A DNA stretch of 39,727 nucleotides from Paludibacteraceae bacterium (lineage in GTDB: Bacteria > Bacteroidota > Bacteroidia > Bacteroidales > Paludibacteraceae). The stretch spans positions 1 to 39,727 of the forward strand of contig JAFPNK010000015.1 in NCBI GenBank assembly GCA_017401985.1, in the 5' to 3' direction. The translations under genes and the position numbers were made by a program. Position 1 is the first letter of the stretch. Each line of letters begins with the position of its first letter. This document shows positions 1-7,927 of this stretch, in pieces. The notes below the pieces were generated by a model. The model saw only the letters and a program-made list of their open reading frames with translations. It was not told the origin of the DNA and ran no database searches.

Positions 1-40
1 GACGGTTGCGCGAAGCAACGTGATTTACTGATCTTGGCAT
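1..40 (-). CDS. rplT: 50S ribosomal protein L20, N-terminal fragment (gene runs off the left edge)
   Basis: Only the first 13 codons lie in the window, read on the minus strand from the ATG at 40. They translate to MPRSVNHVASRNR, the characteristic start of bacterial L20. L20 binds 23S rRNA during large-subunit assembly and in many bacteria also represses its own infC-rpmI-rplT operon. The position directly downstream of rpmI (31 nt gap) in the usual infC-rpmI-rplT order supports the call. The rest of the gene is outside the window, so integrity cannot be judged. Confidence 0.9.
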   Translation of the reverse strand, partial: MPRSVNHVASRNR

Positions 41-71
41 GTTTCTGTCCTTTCACTTTAATGGTTAGTAC

Positions 72-269
72 TTAACGAAGCAGGAGCATCTCGCGGATGG
101 AGCGCATGTTCGTCTGATCAACAATAGCAACATGAGTCAAGTTGCGTTTTTGCTTTTTAGTCTTCTTCGTCAGAATGTGACTCTTGTAAGCGTGCTTACG
201 CTTAATTTTACCGGTTCCGGTAAGCGTGAAACGCTTTTTTGCACCGGAATTAGTCTTTACCTTTGGCAT
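72..269 (-). CDS. rpmI: 50S ribosomal protein L35
   Basis: This 65-residue, very basic protein begins [20 protein letters not shown], the diagnostic L35 N-terminus, and has the family's usual length. L35 is a small structural protein of the large ribosomal subunit. It lies between infC and rplT on the minus strand, 96 nt downstream of the infC stop. That spacer contains a strong hairpin (316-334) and no promoter that I can see, so it is probably co-transcribed with infC. The ATG at 269 is preceded by an A/T-rich stretch and no Shine-Dalgarno sequence, normal for Bacteroidetes. Confidence 0.97.
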   Translation of the reverse strand: MPKVKTNSGAKKRFTLTGTGKIKRKHAYKSHILTKKTKKQKRNLTHVAIVDQTNMRSIREMLLLR

Positions 270-315
270 TTTGTAATAATTTAAATTGTTAATAAATACG
301 CAGTCTCAGGCAGCC

Positions 316-334
316 ACCCCCAGTTCATGGGGGT
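316..334 (-). promoter_or_regulatory. hairpin in the infC-rpmI spacer, possible L20/L35 autoregulatory leader
   Basis: ACCCCC (minus-strand 334-329) pairs perfectly with GGGGGT (321-316) around a 7-nt loop. No U-run follows on the minus strand, so it is not an intrinsic terminator. In several bacteria the rpmI-rplT leader folds into a structure bound by L20. That this hairpin plays that role is inference from position only. Confidence 0.35.
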
Positions 335-365
335 TACAAGGTAAGCCCTACGACTTGCAGTTGTT

Positions 366-938
366 TTATCCTTTTTGGCTCTTCGGGCTGACGAACATGA
401 TCATTCGTTTTCCCTCGAGATTAGGCACGTTGTCTGCTTTACCGTACTCAGCAAGGTCGTTTGCGAAGCGTGCGAGGAGCAATTCGCCTTGCTCCTTGAA
501 CACGATCGAGCGTCCGCGGAAGAAGACATATGCTTTCACTTTGTTTCCCTCTTTGAGGAACTCCTGTGCGTGCTTGAGTTTGAAGTTGTAATCGTGGTCA
601 TCGGTTTGGGGTCCGAATCGAATTTCCTTCACCTCTTGCTTCTTCTGGTTTGCTTTGGCCTCTTTTTGCTTTTTCTTCTGTGCGTAGAGGAACTTCTGGT
701 AGTCAATTACTCGACAAACAGGCGGGTTGGCCGTGGCAGCAATCTCGACGAGGTCGAGGTTCTGCTCATCCGCTATTTTCATAGCCTGTTGATACGTGTA
801 GATACCAGGTTCTACATTGTCGCCGATAAGGCGTACTTGCAGGACTCCGCGAATTTTGTCGTTAATACGATGCGGGTCCTCTTTAATTACGCGACCGCCG
901 CGCGGTCTGGGTTGAGGAGTTGCTATAGTTTTAACTAT
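366..938 (-). CDS. infC: translation initiation factor IF-3 (non-ATG start; 5' end uncertain)
   Basis: IF-3 binds the 30S subunit and monitors the start-codon/initiator-tRNA match. The C-terminal 138 residues (from the only in-frame ATG at 782) cover the end of the N-domain, the linker helix rich in K/Q and the C-domain with the signature [16 protein letters not shown]. The frame stays open upstream and encodes the rest of the N-domain ([20 protein letters not shown], then [10 protein letters not shown]), so the ATG at 782 is internal. Between the upstream stop (941-939) and 782 there is no ATG, GTG or TTG. Candidate starts are ATA at 938, ATA at 926 and ATT at 887. The E. coli gene starts with AUU, which IF-3 itself disfavours, giving autoregulation; a similar device is likely here. 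I report the longest open frame. The promoter at 1000-1030 would give a leader of roughly 55 nt. Confidence 0.93.
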   Translation of the reverse strand: MVKTIATPQPRPRGGRVIKEDPHRINDKIRGVLQVRLIGDNVEPGIYTYQQAMKIADEQNLDLVEIAATANPPVCRVIDYQKFLYAQKKKQKEAKANQKKQEVKEIRFGPQTDDHDYNFKLKHAQEFLKEGNKVKAYVFFRGRSIVFKEQGELLLARFANDLAEYGKADNVPNLEGKRMIMFVSPKSQKG

Positions 939-999
939 TTATGGTTAATAATACTACTTCTCGTGCGGGCACAATATACCCTACCATCGAAAAAGCGTG

Positions 1000-1030
1000 C
1001 AAAGTTACAACAATTTTCTGATATACGCAA
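1000..1030 (-). promoter_or_regulatory. promoter for infC-rpmI-rplT (Bacteroidetes type)
   Basis: On the minus strand TAACTTTG (1007-1000) is a match to the TAnnTTTG -7 box, followed by CA. A TTG (1030-1028, in CTTG) lies 20 nt upstream as the -33 element. It faces infC and diverges from the promoter at 1067-1098. Confidence 0.6.
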
Positions 1031-1066
1031 GAGAATTGCATTTTTTTTCACTTTTTTCCTAAATTA

Positions 1067-1098
1067 TTTGCGCGCGTGAAATATTTTTTGTATCTTTG
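1067..1098 (+). promoter_or_regulatory. promoter for the 1166 lipoprotein gene (Bacteroidetes type)
   Basis: TTTG (1067-1070), a 20-nt spacer and TATCTTTG (1091-1098) followed by CA match the Bacteroidetes sigma-ABfr consensus exactly. Transcription would start near 1104 and give a leader of about 60 nt to the ATG at 1166. The 939-1165 gap holds this and the divergent infC promoter and nothing else that I recognise. Confidence 0.7.
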
Positions 1099-1165
1099 CA
1101 CGCTATTTTGAAAAATTGTGCATAGATAGCAACTTTAAATCGGATATCATAAAAATAATAACAAT

Positions 1166-2086
1166 ATGAAAAAGAGCATTTTAGCATTGACCGCAATGGT
1201 CGCAATGGTATTCTTTGGTTGCAAAGAGAGTCCGTACATCACCTCTCCGGGTGACAATTCGCAGAACACCGATTCTATTCCGGTGATTGCGGATCCTGAG
1301 CCGACCCCGGATCCGGAGGGTGTAGCTATTCCGGAGGGAGCGATTAACGTCAACCAAGCCGTTAATATTGCCAAGAAGTTGGCGTCCGGTGGTGTAACCG
1401 AAGAGGAATATTATATCAAGGGTTGGGTAAAACGTTTCGACGACACCCAGCGCAGCAAGTCGGACTTCGAGACCAAGTTCCAACAATACGGTAACGACTA
1501 TGTTTACCTAAGTGCCCGCAACGACGGTCAAGGAACGAAAGAGTTCTATTGCTATCGTATATTGGGTAAGAACGGAGCTCCGCTTCCTGATCACGATGCA
1601 TTGTTGATTGGTGACTTCGTAGTTGTTAAGTGTAAGATTACCAATTACAATGGTGTATATGAGTCGAGCGGTACCTGCGCTACCTATTCGTCTTCGAATG
1701 CACACTTCAACGAAGTGTTCCCGCCGTTCCCGGGTTGTCCGGAGCCGGGAGAAGGTGAGATTAGTGTGAACCAGGCGAAGGCGATCTCCGACAGCATCGG
1801 TACCGGTGCTACAACGAGCGAGAGCTATCGTATTCGTGGTGTGGTAGTTAGCGTAAACGACAAGACGCTGTCTAGTTATGGTAACATCACCTTTAACATC
1901 TCTTCGGACGGTGAAGTAACGGCTACCTGCTATCGCCTCTTGGGTAAGAGTAACGCTAAGTTCACCAGTTTGGATCAGTTACAAGTAGGTGATACGGTGC
2001 TGGTTAATGCGAAGATTCAGAACTACAACGGCACCTGCGAGCCTACACAAGGTTACGTAGAGCAGTCCACCAACCCGAATTTCTAA
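1166..2086 (+). CDS. lipoprotein with two tandem OB-fold-like domains
   Basis: The 306-residue product starts with a lipoprotein signal (hydrophobic segment, then FFGC with the lipidated Cys at 19). The residues after Cys (KES) loosely resemble the Bacteroidetes surface-export signal, so it may face outside. A Pro/Asp-rich linker (about 38-55) follows. The rest is an internal duplication: about 57-172 and 195-300 share the pattern INVNQA or ISVNQA, YxIxGxV, CYRxLGKxxA, and L..GD.V.V...I.NYNG. This resembles the OB-like nucleic-acid-binding-fold domains common in Bacteroidetes lipoproteins, but ligand and function are unknown to me. It has its own promoter and lies 48 nt before ppiD, possibly co-transcribed. 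The assignment to OB folds is by pattern only. Confidence 0.75.
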   Translation: MKKSILALTAMVAMVFFGCKESPYITSPGDNSQNTDSIPVIADPEPTPDPEGVAIPEGAINVNQAVNIAKKLASGGVTEEEYYIKGWVKRFDDTQRSKSDFETKFQQYGNDYVYLSARNDGQGTKEFYCYRILGKNGAPLPDHDALLIGDFVVVKCKITNYNGVYESSGTCATYSSSNAHFNEVFPPFPGCPEPGEGEISVNQAKAISDSIGTGATTSESYRIRGVVVSVNDKTLSSYGNITFNISSDGEVTATCYRLLGKSNAKFTSLDQLQVGDTVLVNAKIQNYNGTCEPTQGYVEQSTNPNF

Positions 2087-2134
2087 TAGAAAGCGGGGCT
2101 TAAAAGACAATAAAATATTAACTAAATACAAAAA

Positions 2135-4138
2135 ATGGCAAGTTTACAAAGAATTAGAAATCATGGCGCCCTGTTGATTTTGATTGTGGGTGTCGCCATG
2201 TTGGCGTTTATCCTCGGCGACTTTTTGAGAGACGGAGGAGCATTCTTCCACCAGGGTAGCGAAAATGTAGGTGTTATTTCCGGTCACGCTGTTCATTACA
2301 CCGAGTATCAGGCAGCACAGGATCAATTGACAGAGGTTTACAAGATCGAATCAGGTCGTAACGATTTTGATGAAGACATTCATGCTCAGATTCGCAATCA
2401 AGTATGGAACATGTTCGTACTGGACTATACGATGCGCGATCAAGCTGAGAAGATTGGTATGACCATTACGCAAGACGAATTGACTAATTTGTGTATTGGA
2501 AACAATATTCATGAGATCATCCGTAGTCGTCGTGCCTTCTTCGATGAGACCGGTCGCTTCAATGTTGAGATTGTTAAGAATCTGATCAACAGCATCAACG
2601 AAGGAAGTAATGATCCGGAGCAGAATGCATATATCCAGCGTGTAGCTCAATACTGGGCATACTGGGAGAAAGCAGTTCGTATCAGTTATATGCAGGAGAA
2701 ATACGCAGGTCTGCTGGAGCATATGGTTAAGGCAAACAGTTTGGATGCAGAGTTTGCATTCAACGGTCGTCAGAACGGAATTGCAGCGGAGTACGTAATG
2801 CAACCCTATTTCACGATTGCTGATTCGCTGGTTAGCGTAAGCGAGAATGATATCAAGAAGTTGTACAAAGAGCATAAGTCTCAATACAAACAGACTCCGA
2901 ACCGCGCCATCAAGTACGTGGTATTCGATATTGCTCCTTCGGAGGCTGATTATCAAGAGGCACATGACCTGTTGGCAGGTCTGCAGGAAGAGTTCCGCAA
3001 TGGAGATGCAGTAGCTGTAACGAACATGTACTCTGATATTCTCTACGACGGAATGGATTATTCGGCAGAGACCGTTCCGGTTCTGTTCAAGGAGTTTGCA
3101 TTCGCCAAGGGTGCTAAAGCCGGTGATTACACGGATATCCTGTTCGATGAGGTTTCGATGACCTATGCGATGGCTCGCATCGTGAAGAGCGGTTATAACC
3201 TGCCGGATTCGGTTGAGTTGAAAGCTATCGTTGAAGACGGTGAGGATCAAGAGTTAGGTTGGTTCAAAGCATCGGATCTGCCGAAGGATATTGCAGAGCC
3301 TGCTTTTGCCGGCAAGCGCGGTACACGTTTCACCGTAGCTCAGGGCATGGGTGAGCAGACGTTTGAGGTGATGGAGGTTAGCAAAGCTACTCCGAAAGTT
3401 AAATTGGCTATCTTGGCACGTGAGGTATCGACCTCCAACAACACCAATACGCTTATCTACGGTAAGGCTCAGCAGTTGATTGCCAGCAGCAAGACCGCAG
3501 AGGAGTTTGAGGCAAATGCACAAGAGTTGGGTATGGTTGTTGTACCGCAGTACAACCTGCTTGCTACTTCTGACAAAGTAGGTCAGATCAGAAGCAGCCG
3601 CCAGATCATCAAATGGGCGTTTGAGGCTAAGGAAGGTGCCGTTTCGGATGTGTTCGAATGCGGTAACCAGTACGTAGTAGCTGCTTTGGCCGAGGTGAAC
3701 GACGACGAATACAAATCGTTGGAGGAAGTTCGTGCTGAGTTGACTTACGAGGCAACCAATAATGCCAAAGCTGCTTATATCACAGAGCAGTTGGAAGGTC
3801 TGACCTCGCTGGAGGCAATCGCAGAGAAGTTAGGTGTTTCGGTTCAGGTAGCAGACCGCGTATCGCTGGCAGACAGCCGTTTCGGCAACTCCGGTATGGA
3901 GCCTGCTGTGATTGGAGCTGCGTTGGCGATGGGCGAGAACACGCTGAGCGAGCCGATCAAGGGTAACATGGGTGTGTACGTCGTTAAGACCGGCGGAAGC
4001 ATCAACCTGCCGGGCGATTTCGACGCTGAGGTTGAGAAAGCACAGTTGGCAACCCGCTTCATGTATCTGCCTTATCAGGCGATGCAGCTGATTCAAGACG
4101 AAGCAGACATCACCGACAACCGCATTCGCTTCCAATAA
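2135..4138 (+). CDS. ppiD: PpiD-like periplasmic folding factor (SurA_N/parvulin family, reduced parvulin domain)
   Basis: The 667-residue protein opens MASLQRIRNHGALLILIVGV, the typical start of Bacteroidetes PpiD: a short cytoplasmic tail, one membrane helix (about 12-31) and a large periplasmic part. A SurA_N-like chaperone region spans about 35-240. A parvulin-like region is recognisable near 350-430 (DSVELKAIVEDG then ELGWFKASDLP). The helical part normally found between the first strand and the G-x-LGW motif seems missing, which fits a length shorter than the roughly 700 residues usual in the phylum. A second degenerate parvulin-like region may lie near 570-640. It probably helps outer-membrane and secreted proteins fold, perhaps as chaperone rather than isomerase. 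A hairpin at 4165-4196 ends the unit. Confidence 0.88.
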   Translation: MASLQRIRNHGALLILIVGVAMLAFILGDFLRDGGAFFHQGSENVGVISGHAVHYTEYQAAQDQLTEVYKIESGRNDFDEDIHAQIRNQVWNMFVLDYTMRDQAEKIGMTITQDELTNLCIGNNIHEIIRSRRAFFDETGRFNVEIVKNLINSINEGSNDPEQNAYIQRVAQYWAYWEKAVRISYMQEKYAGLLEHMVKANSLDAEFAFNGRQNGIAAEYVMQPYFTIADSLVSVSENDIKKLYKEHKSQYKQTPNRAIKYVVFDIAPSEADYQEAHDLLAGLQEEFRNGDAVAVTNMYSDILYDGMDYSAETVPVLFKEFAFAKGAKAGDYTDILFDEVSMTYAMARIVKSGYNLPDSVELKAIVEDGEDQELGWFKASDLPKDIAEPAFAGKRGTRFTVAQGMGEQTFEVMEVSKATPKVKLAILAREVSTSNNTNTLIYGKAQQLIASSKTAEEFEANAQELGMVVVPQYNLLATSDKVGQIRSSRQIIKWAFEAKEGAVSDVFECGNQYVVAALAEVNDDEYKSLEEVRAELTYEATNNAKAAYITEQLEGLTSLEAIAEKLGVSVQVADRVSLADSRFGNSGMEPAVIGAALAMGENTLSEPIKGNMGVYVVKTGGSINLPGDFDAEVEKAQLATRFMYLPYQAMQLIQDEADITDNRIRFQ

Positions 4139-4164
4139 TGCGTACACACGCGCGCGAATATAAT

Positions 4165-4200
4165 AAGGAGAGTTCCCCTACGGGGCGGCTCTCCTTTGTG
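4165..4200 (+). terminator. hairpin terminator after ppiD
   Basis: AAGGAGAG (4165-4172) pairs perfectly with CTCTCCTT (4189-4196), and an inner CCCC/GGGG pair (4075+100 to 4178 with 4182-4185) extends the stem. The following tail (TGTGCTCATTT) is poor in U, so termination may be incomplete and let transcription reach the next gene. Confidence 0.55.
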
Positions 4201-4210
4201 CTCATTTAAA

Positions 4211-4248
4211 GGTGAAAGGCGAATGGTTAATGGTGAATGATGAAAGGA
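4211..4248 (+). repeat. low-complexity GTGAA/ATGGT micro-repeat over the start of the MFS gene
   Basis: The stretch is built of overlapping GTGAA, GAATGGTTAATG and GTGAATGATGAA units. A closely related array lies at 34883-34915 on the minus strand. Here it is translated as the first dozen residues of the MFS protein (KGEWLMVNDER). Confidence 0.6.
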
Positions 4249-5609
4249 ACATATCTCCGTGGGCATGGGTTCCGACGCTGTATTTTACGGAAGGCATCCC
4301 CTATTTTCTGGTGAATAACATCTCCGTGTTGATGTTCGCCAAGATGGGTGTGACCAATGATCAACTGGCGTTTTTTACTACCCTGCTCTATTTCCCGTGG
4401 TTCTTGAAGGGCTTATGGAGTCCGTTCGTGGAGATCTACCGCACCAAACGCTGGTGGATCATAGCGATGCAAGCGCTGATGACGGCGTTGTGCCTCGGTC
4501 TGGTGCTTACTTTCCCGCATCCGGATGCAGCCACCATCGCCACCAAATCGACTTCGATCAGCATCTTCACCTGGAGTCTTATCTTCTTCATTATCACCGC
4601 CTTTGCGTCCGCCACGCATGATATAGCCGCAGACGGATACTACATGCTGGCGCATGATGAGAAAAGCCAGGCGCGGTTCGTAGGTATCCGATCTACGTTC
4701 TATCGTTTGGCGATGATTTTTTCGCAGGGGATTTTGGTATATATCGCCGGTTACATTGAGAATAGAACCTATAACATACCACTTTCGTGGCAAGTAACGA
4801 TTGGTGTGACCGGATTGATCATGCTATTGGTAACGCTCTACCATTGTTGGTGTTTACCCAAGCCGAAAGCCGATCAAGCCATTCATATCAAAACCAAGGA
4901 AGAAGCGATGCGAGAGTTGAAGGACTCTTTTGCCACCTTCTTCACCAAACCGGGTGTAGGACTGGCCATCGGTTTTATGCTGCTGTACCGTCTGAGCGAA
5001 GGCTTTCTCGTTAAGTTGTGCGCGCCGTTCCTGTCCGATCCGGTGGGAGAAAGGGTGCCGGCGAATATCTTCAGAATAGGTCTATTCGGCAAAACATGGT
5101 TCACCTTCACCCATGATGTGCATATAGGCGGAGGACTGGCGTTAGGGACTGATACGATTGGTATATTATACGGTACGATTGGTGTTATATGTCTGCTGTT
5201 AGGCGGTATATTAGGCGGTTTGTATATCTCTCGTCGGGGTTTGAAACGATCCTTATGGCTGATGGTGTTGGCGCTGACGCTGCCGAGTTTTGTATATGTC
5301 TATATGGCGCATCAGCAACCGGAATCGTTTTGGTTGATTGGCGGCGCCATTAGTTTTGAGAATTTCGGATACGGATTCGGATTTTCCGCCTACATGATGT
5401 ATATGATGCATTTCTCGGAAGGCAAGTACAAGACAGCCCATTATGCGATCTGCACGGCGTTCATGGCGTTATCGATGATGATACCGGGATTTATAGCCGG
5501 TTTTATCCAGTTGCTGTGGGGTTATCAGGCGTTCTTCTGGATTGCGAATGCGTGCAGTATTACGACATTTATCATTACCTATTTTGTATATAAAAAATTG
5601 AAAGAATAA
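4212..5609 (+). CDS. MFS transporter, AmpG-like (PAT family)
   Basis: The 465-residue protein has about 12 predicted membrane helices and the AmpG/PAT-family pattern: TEGIPYFLVNNISVLMFAKM in helix 1, FPWFLKGLWSPFVE after helix 2, and HDIAADGYY in helix 5, where family members carry a conserved D-x-x-x-D/DG loop. AmpG proteins import anhydro-muropeptides for cell-wall recycling, and other PAT members carry acetyl-CoA or siderophore-related cargo; the substrate here is not determined by sequence. The first 12-15 residues are encoded by a micro-repeat (4211-4248) and do not look like family sequence, so translation may start at the inner ATG at 4230 (MVNDER) or the termini may be expendable. The stop is 10 nt from the pssA ATG, suggesting co-transcription. 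Confidence 0.82.
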   Translation: MKGEWLMVNDERNISPWAWVPTLYFTEGIPYFLVNNISVLMFAKMGVTNDQLAFFTTLLYFPWFLKGLWSPFVEIYRTKRWWIIAMQALMTALCLGLVLTFPHPDAATIATKSTSISIFTWSLIFFIITAFASATHDIAADGYYMLAHDEKSQARFVGIRSTFYRLAMIFSQGILVYIAGYIENRTYNIPLSWQVTIGVTGLIMLLVTLYHCWCLPKPKADQAIHIKTKEEAMRELKDSFATFFTKPGVGLAIGFMLLYRLSEGFLVKLCAPFLSDPVGERVPANIFRIGLFGKTWFTFTHDVHIGGGLALGTDTIGILYGTIGVICLLLGGILGGLYISRRGLKRSLWLMVLALTLPSFVYVYMAHQQPESFWLIGGAISFENFGYGFGFSAYMMYMMHFSEGKYKTAHYAICTAFMALSMMIPGFIAGFIQLLWGYQAFFWIANACSITTFIITYFVYKKLKE

Positions 5610-5619
5610 TTTGAACGAT

Positions 5620-6324
5620 ATGAATTATAAACGAATTATTCCGGATGCTATCACCAGTTGCAACTTGATTTGCGGCAGTATAGCGGTTTTCCTTGCTACG
5701 CAAGGAGCGTTCCTTTGGGCGTTTGTATTTATTTTGGGCGGCGCTTTCTTCGATTTCTTCGATGGTCTAAGCGCTCGCGCGCTCAAGGCTCCAAGTCCGA
5801 TTGGTGTCCAATTGGATTCGTTGGCGGACGATATTACATTCGGTTTGGCGCCATCGATGATGCTTTTCTGCTGGCTGAAGCCTATTCTCGGTTGGTGGGC
5901 AGGTTTGGCGCTTATCATGGCGGCCTTCTCGGCACTTCGTTTGGCTAAATTCAACGTGGACGAGCGTCAACACGAGTCGTTCATCGGTTTGGCGACCCCG
6001 GCCAACGCTATTTTCTGGGGCGGTATATGCTGTCTGCCCTACTCCGTCCTCGCATATGATTGGATGGCATGGGTGGCAATTGGTTTGTCGTTAGTCAGCT
6101 GTTTCCTGCTGAACGCAGAGATTCCGTTCTTCAGTTTCAAGAGTTTCAAGAAAGATAAACTGACGATCATTCTGTTCCTGGTAGGATGTCTGATTCTCAT
6201 CGGTTACTGCATATGGAAGGCCGTTGCTACCAAGCATATTGAGTTCGGATTATTCAGCGGAACCGCGTGCATCGTTTGGTACGTCATTTTGAATCTGCTG
6301 TTGGCTTGTATTAAGAAGAAATAA
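5620..6324 (+). CDS. pssA: CDP-diacylglycerol-serine O-phosphatidyltransferase
   Basis: This integral membrane enzyme makes phosphatidylserine from CDP-diacylglycerol and serine, the precursor of phosphatidylethanolamine. The full CDP-alcohol phosphotransferase motif is present: D48-G-x2-A-R53-x8-G62-x3-D66-x3-D70, followed by DITFGLAPSMM, typical of the PssA type II family. Six to eight hydrophobic helices and the N-terminal RIIPDAITSCNLICG also match PssA. I start at ATG 5620 (MNYKRIIPD); an in-frame TTG at 5611 adds three residues. Length about 235 is normal. It follows the MFS gene directly and precedes the nuclease gene by 20 nt. Confidence 0.93.
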   Translation: MNYKRIIPDAITSCNLICGSIAVFLATQGAFLWAFVFILGGAFFDFFDGLSARALKAPSPIGVQLDSLADDITFGLAPSMMLFCWLKPILGWWAGLALIMAAFSALRLAKFNVDERQHESFIGLATPANAIFWGGICCLPYSVLAYDWMAWVAIGLSLVSCFLLNAEIPFFSFKSFKKDKLTIILFLVGCLILIGYCIWKAVATKHIEFGLFSGTACIVWYVILNLLLACIKKK

Positions 6325-6344
6325 TCATTAATTGCAATTATACC

Positions 6345-7820
6345 ATGAAAAGACACATTTCATTTTTGGCAATTGTCCTGTTCTCCTTCAGTTTGATGGC
6401 GGAAGAGATTCCGGCCGGTTATTACGCTGCTATTCAGGGCAAGAGTGATTCGATACTCAAATCGACCTTGTATCAAATTATCAAGGGTGGCGACCGGTAT
6501 TATTACGGTAAGAACGAATATCACACTTCTTCCAATCCGCCGTTGTGGGAAGTGGGCGATCTGAAACCCAGCACGTGGTTGGCGTTTCCGCTAACGGATA
6601 TGCATCCGGATGGAATCGTGTGGGATATGTATTCGAATTGCGTGCGCTACTACCCTAATGAAGCAGGCGAATCCGGCTGTTCGCTCAATATTGAGCATTG
6701 TTTGCCCAAGAGTTGGTGGGGAACCGGAGCTAAAACAGATACGATTTATCGGGACTTGTTCAACCTCAATCCGGCGGACCAACGAGCTAACGGACTAAAA
6801 AACAATTATGCTCCGGGGCATGTTACGACCGGTGATAAGTTTGATAACGGCTCTCTCCGCATGGATAGTAAGAACAAATCCCAATACGGTTATATCTGCT
6901 GGGAACCGGAGGCGCAATATCGCGGCGATTTCGCTCGAACCTATTTCTACATGGTGACGGCCTATGAAGCACAAACATGGGCAAGCGACTATAGTGCCTA
7001 TGTGAATGGTGATTCTTATCTGCGCTTTACGCCTACTATCGTACAAGTGTTGCTCGATTGGCATCGTGAAGATCCGGTAAGCGACAAAGAGATTTGTCGT
7101 GCCGATCAGATCACGAATATTCAGCACAACCGCAATCCGTTTATTGATTATCCTGAATTGGTGGAATATATCTGGGGAAACAAGAAAGGTCAAGCGGTAG
7201 ATTTATCCACCCTCACTTGTGCCTTTGCGACTGGCGCTTGTCCGGATCCGATTATTCCTGAGCCGGAAACGCAACAATACGACACGCTCATTAATTTGTC
7301 TGCATGTACGGTTACTAACATAGGGAAGATTGCAGGCGCGTCTTCGGTTGGCGTTCAGACGAATGCGCAATCCGGTAGTGCATCCTGCGTCATGGGTAAT
7401 GGTAGTACAGACGGAGAAATCACCTTCACAGGAATCAACTTAACCGACACAGCCATTCTTGCGTTTAGGGCTTCGCCCTATAATAGCGCCACCAGCATGC
7501 AGTTGGAGATTTATCTGAATGACAGTTCAACCCCGTTCCAAACGATTTCAGAAACGGTGGTGAAAGATACGCGTAATGAAGTGCGTTACCGGATTACGAT
7601 TCCGTCCAACACAACCTCTATTCGCATTCTTTCCGTGGGTGGTAGTACTTCCAAACGGGCGTGTATGCAAGAGTTATATTTGTTGAGTCCAAAGGCCGGC
7701 ACAGGGCTTACTATGCCCAAACAAGAAGCCACCGCTGTACGCAAGGAGATACGTGACGGACAGATTGTGATCATTCGGAATTCGTCAATTTTTACCACTT
7801 TAGGCCAAGTTATTCGTTAG
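6345..7820 (+). CDS. secreted endonuclease I (EndA family) with C-terminal beta domain and sorting-like tail
   Basis: A signal peptide (1-19, ending LMA) leads into an EndA-type DNase domain (about 20-285). Its beta-beta-alpha-metal active site is intact: NIEHCLPKSWWG with the general-base His at 118, then NLNPADQRANGLKNNYAPG and, near the end, QITNIQHNRNPFIDYPELVE. Such enzymes degrade extracellular DNA and RNA without sequence preference. Residues about 305-455 form a beta-rich, possibly carbohydrate- or protein-binding module. The last 27 residues (KEIRDGQIVIIRNSS then LGQVIR) match in pattern the tail of the 12775 protein, suggesting a shared C-terminal sorting signal, perhaps type IX-related. 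A weak terminator follows at 7821. Confidence 0.9.
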   Translation: MKRHISFLAIVLFSFSLMAEEIPAGYYAAIQGKSDSILKSTLYQIIKGGDRYYYGKNEYHTSSNPPLWEVGDLKPSTWLAFPLTDMHPDGIVWDMYSNCVRYYPNEAGESGCSLNIEHCLPKSWWGTGAKTDTIYRDLFNLNPADQRANGLKNNYAPGHVTTGDKFDNGSLRMDSKNKSQYGYICWEPEAQYRGDFARTYFYMVTAYEAQTWASDYSAYVNGDSYLRFTPTIVQVLLDWHREDPVSDKEICRADQITNIQHNRNPFIDYPELVEYIWGNKKGQAVDLSTLTCAFATGACPDPIIPEPETQQYDTLINLSACTVTNIGKIAGASSVGVQTNAQSGSASCVMGNGSTDGEITFTGINLTDTAILAFRASPYNSATSMQLEIYLNDSSTPFQTISETVVKDTRNEVRYRITIPSNTTSIRILSVGGSTSKRACMQELYLLSPKAGTGLTMPKQEATAVRKEIRDGQIVIIRNSSIFTTLGQVIR

Positions 7821-7843
7821 TGTGTCAATTTTTACACATTTTT
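7821..7843 (+). terminator. weak intrinsic terminator after the nuclease gene
   Basis: TGTGT (7821-7825) pairs with ACACA (7834-7838) around an 8-nt loop, followed by five T residues. The stem is short and AT-rich, so efficiency is doubtful. It sits directly after the stop codon and before the promoter of the next operon. Confidence 0.4.
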
Positions 7844-7879
7844 CGCGAGAATGTGCACGCGCGCGTGTGAAAAAATTAG

Positions 7880-7887
7880 TAATTTTG
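7880..7887 (+). promoter_or_regulatory. -7 box of the 7928-16269 operon promoter
   Basis: TAATTTTG followed by CACCCG matches the Bacteroidetes -7 element and the CCCG that follows other promoters in this window. No TTTG sits 20 nt upstream; the nearest match is TGTG at 7852-7855 with a 24-nt spacer, inside an alternating GCGCGCG tract. The operon may therefore need an activator or have a weak promoter. Confidence 0.5.
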
Positions 7888-7927
7888 CACCCGATTTGAA
7901 ACGCACACATTTAACAAATAATCATAT

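Noticed and set aside
316-334. Intrinsic terminator between infC and rpmI
   Set aside because: The hairpin is strong but no U-run follows on the minus strand and the genes belong to one conserved operon.
375-1079. Plus-strand open frame of 234 codons opposite infC
   Set aside because: It is antisense to infC, its translation is low-complexity L/V/C-rich, and it has no family resemblance. It is a shadow of the real gene.
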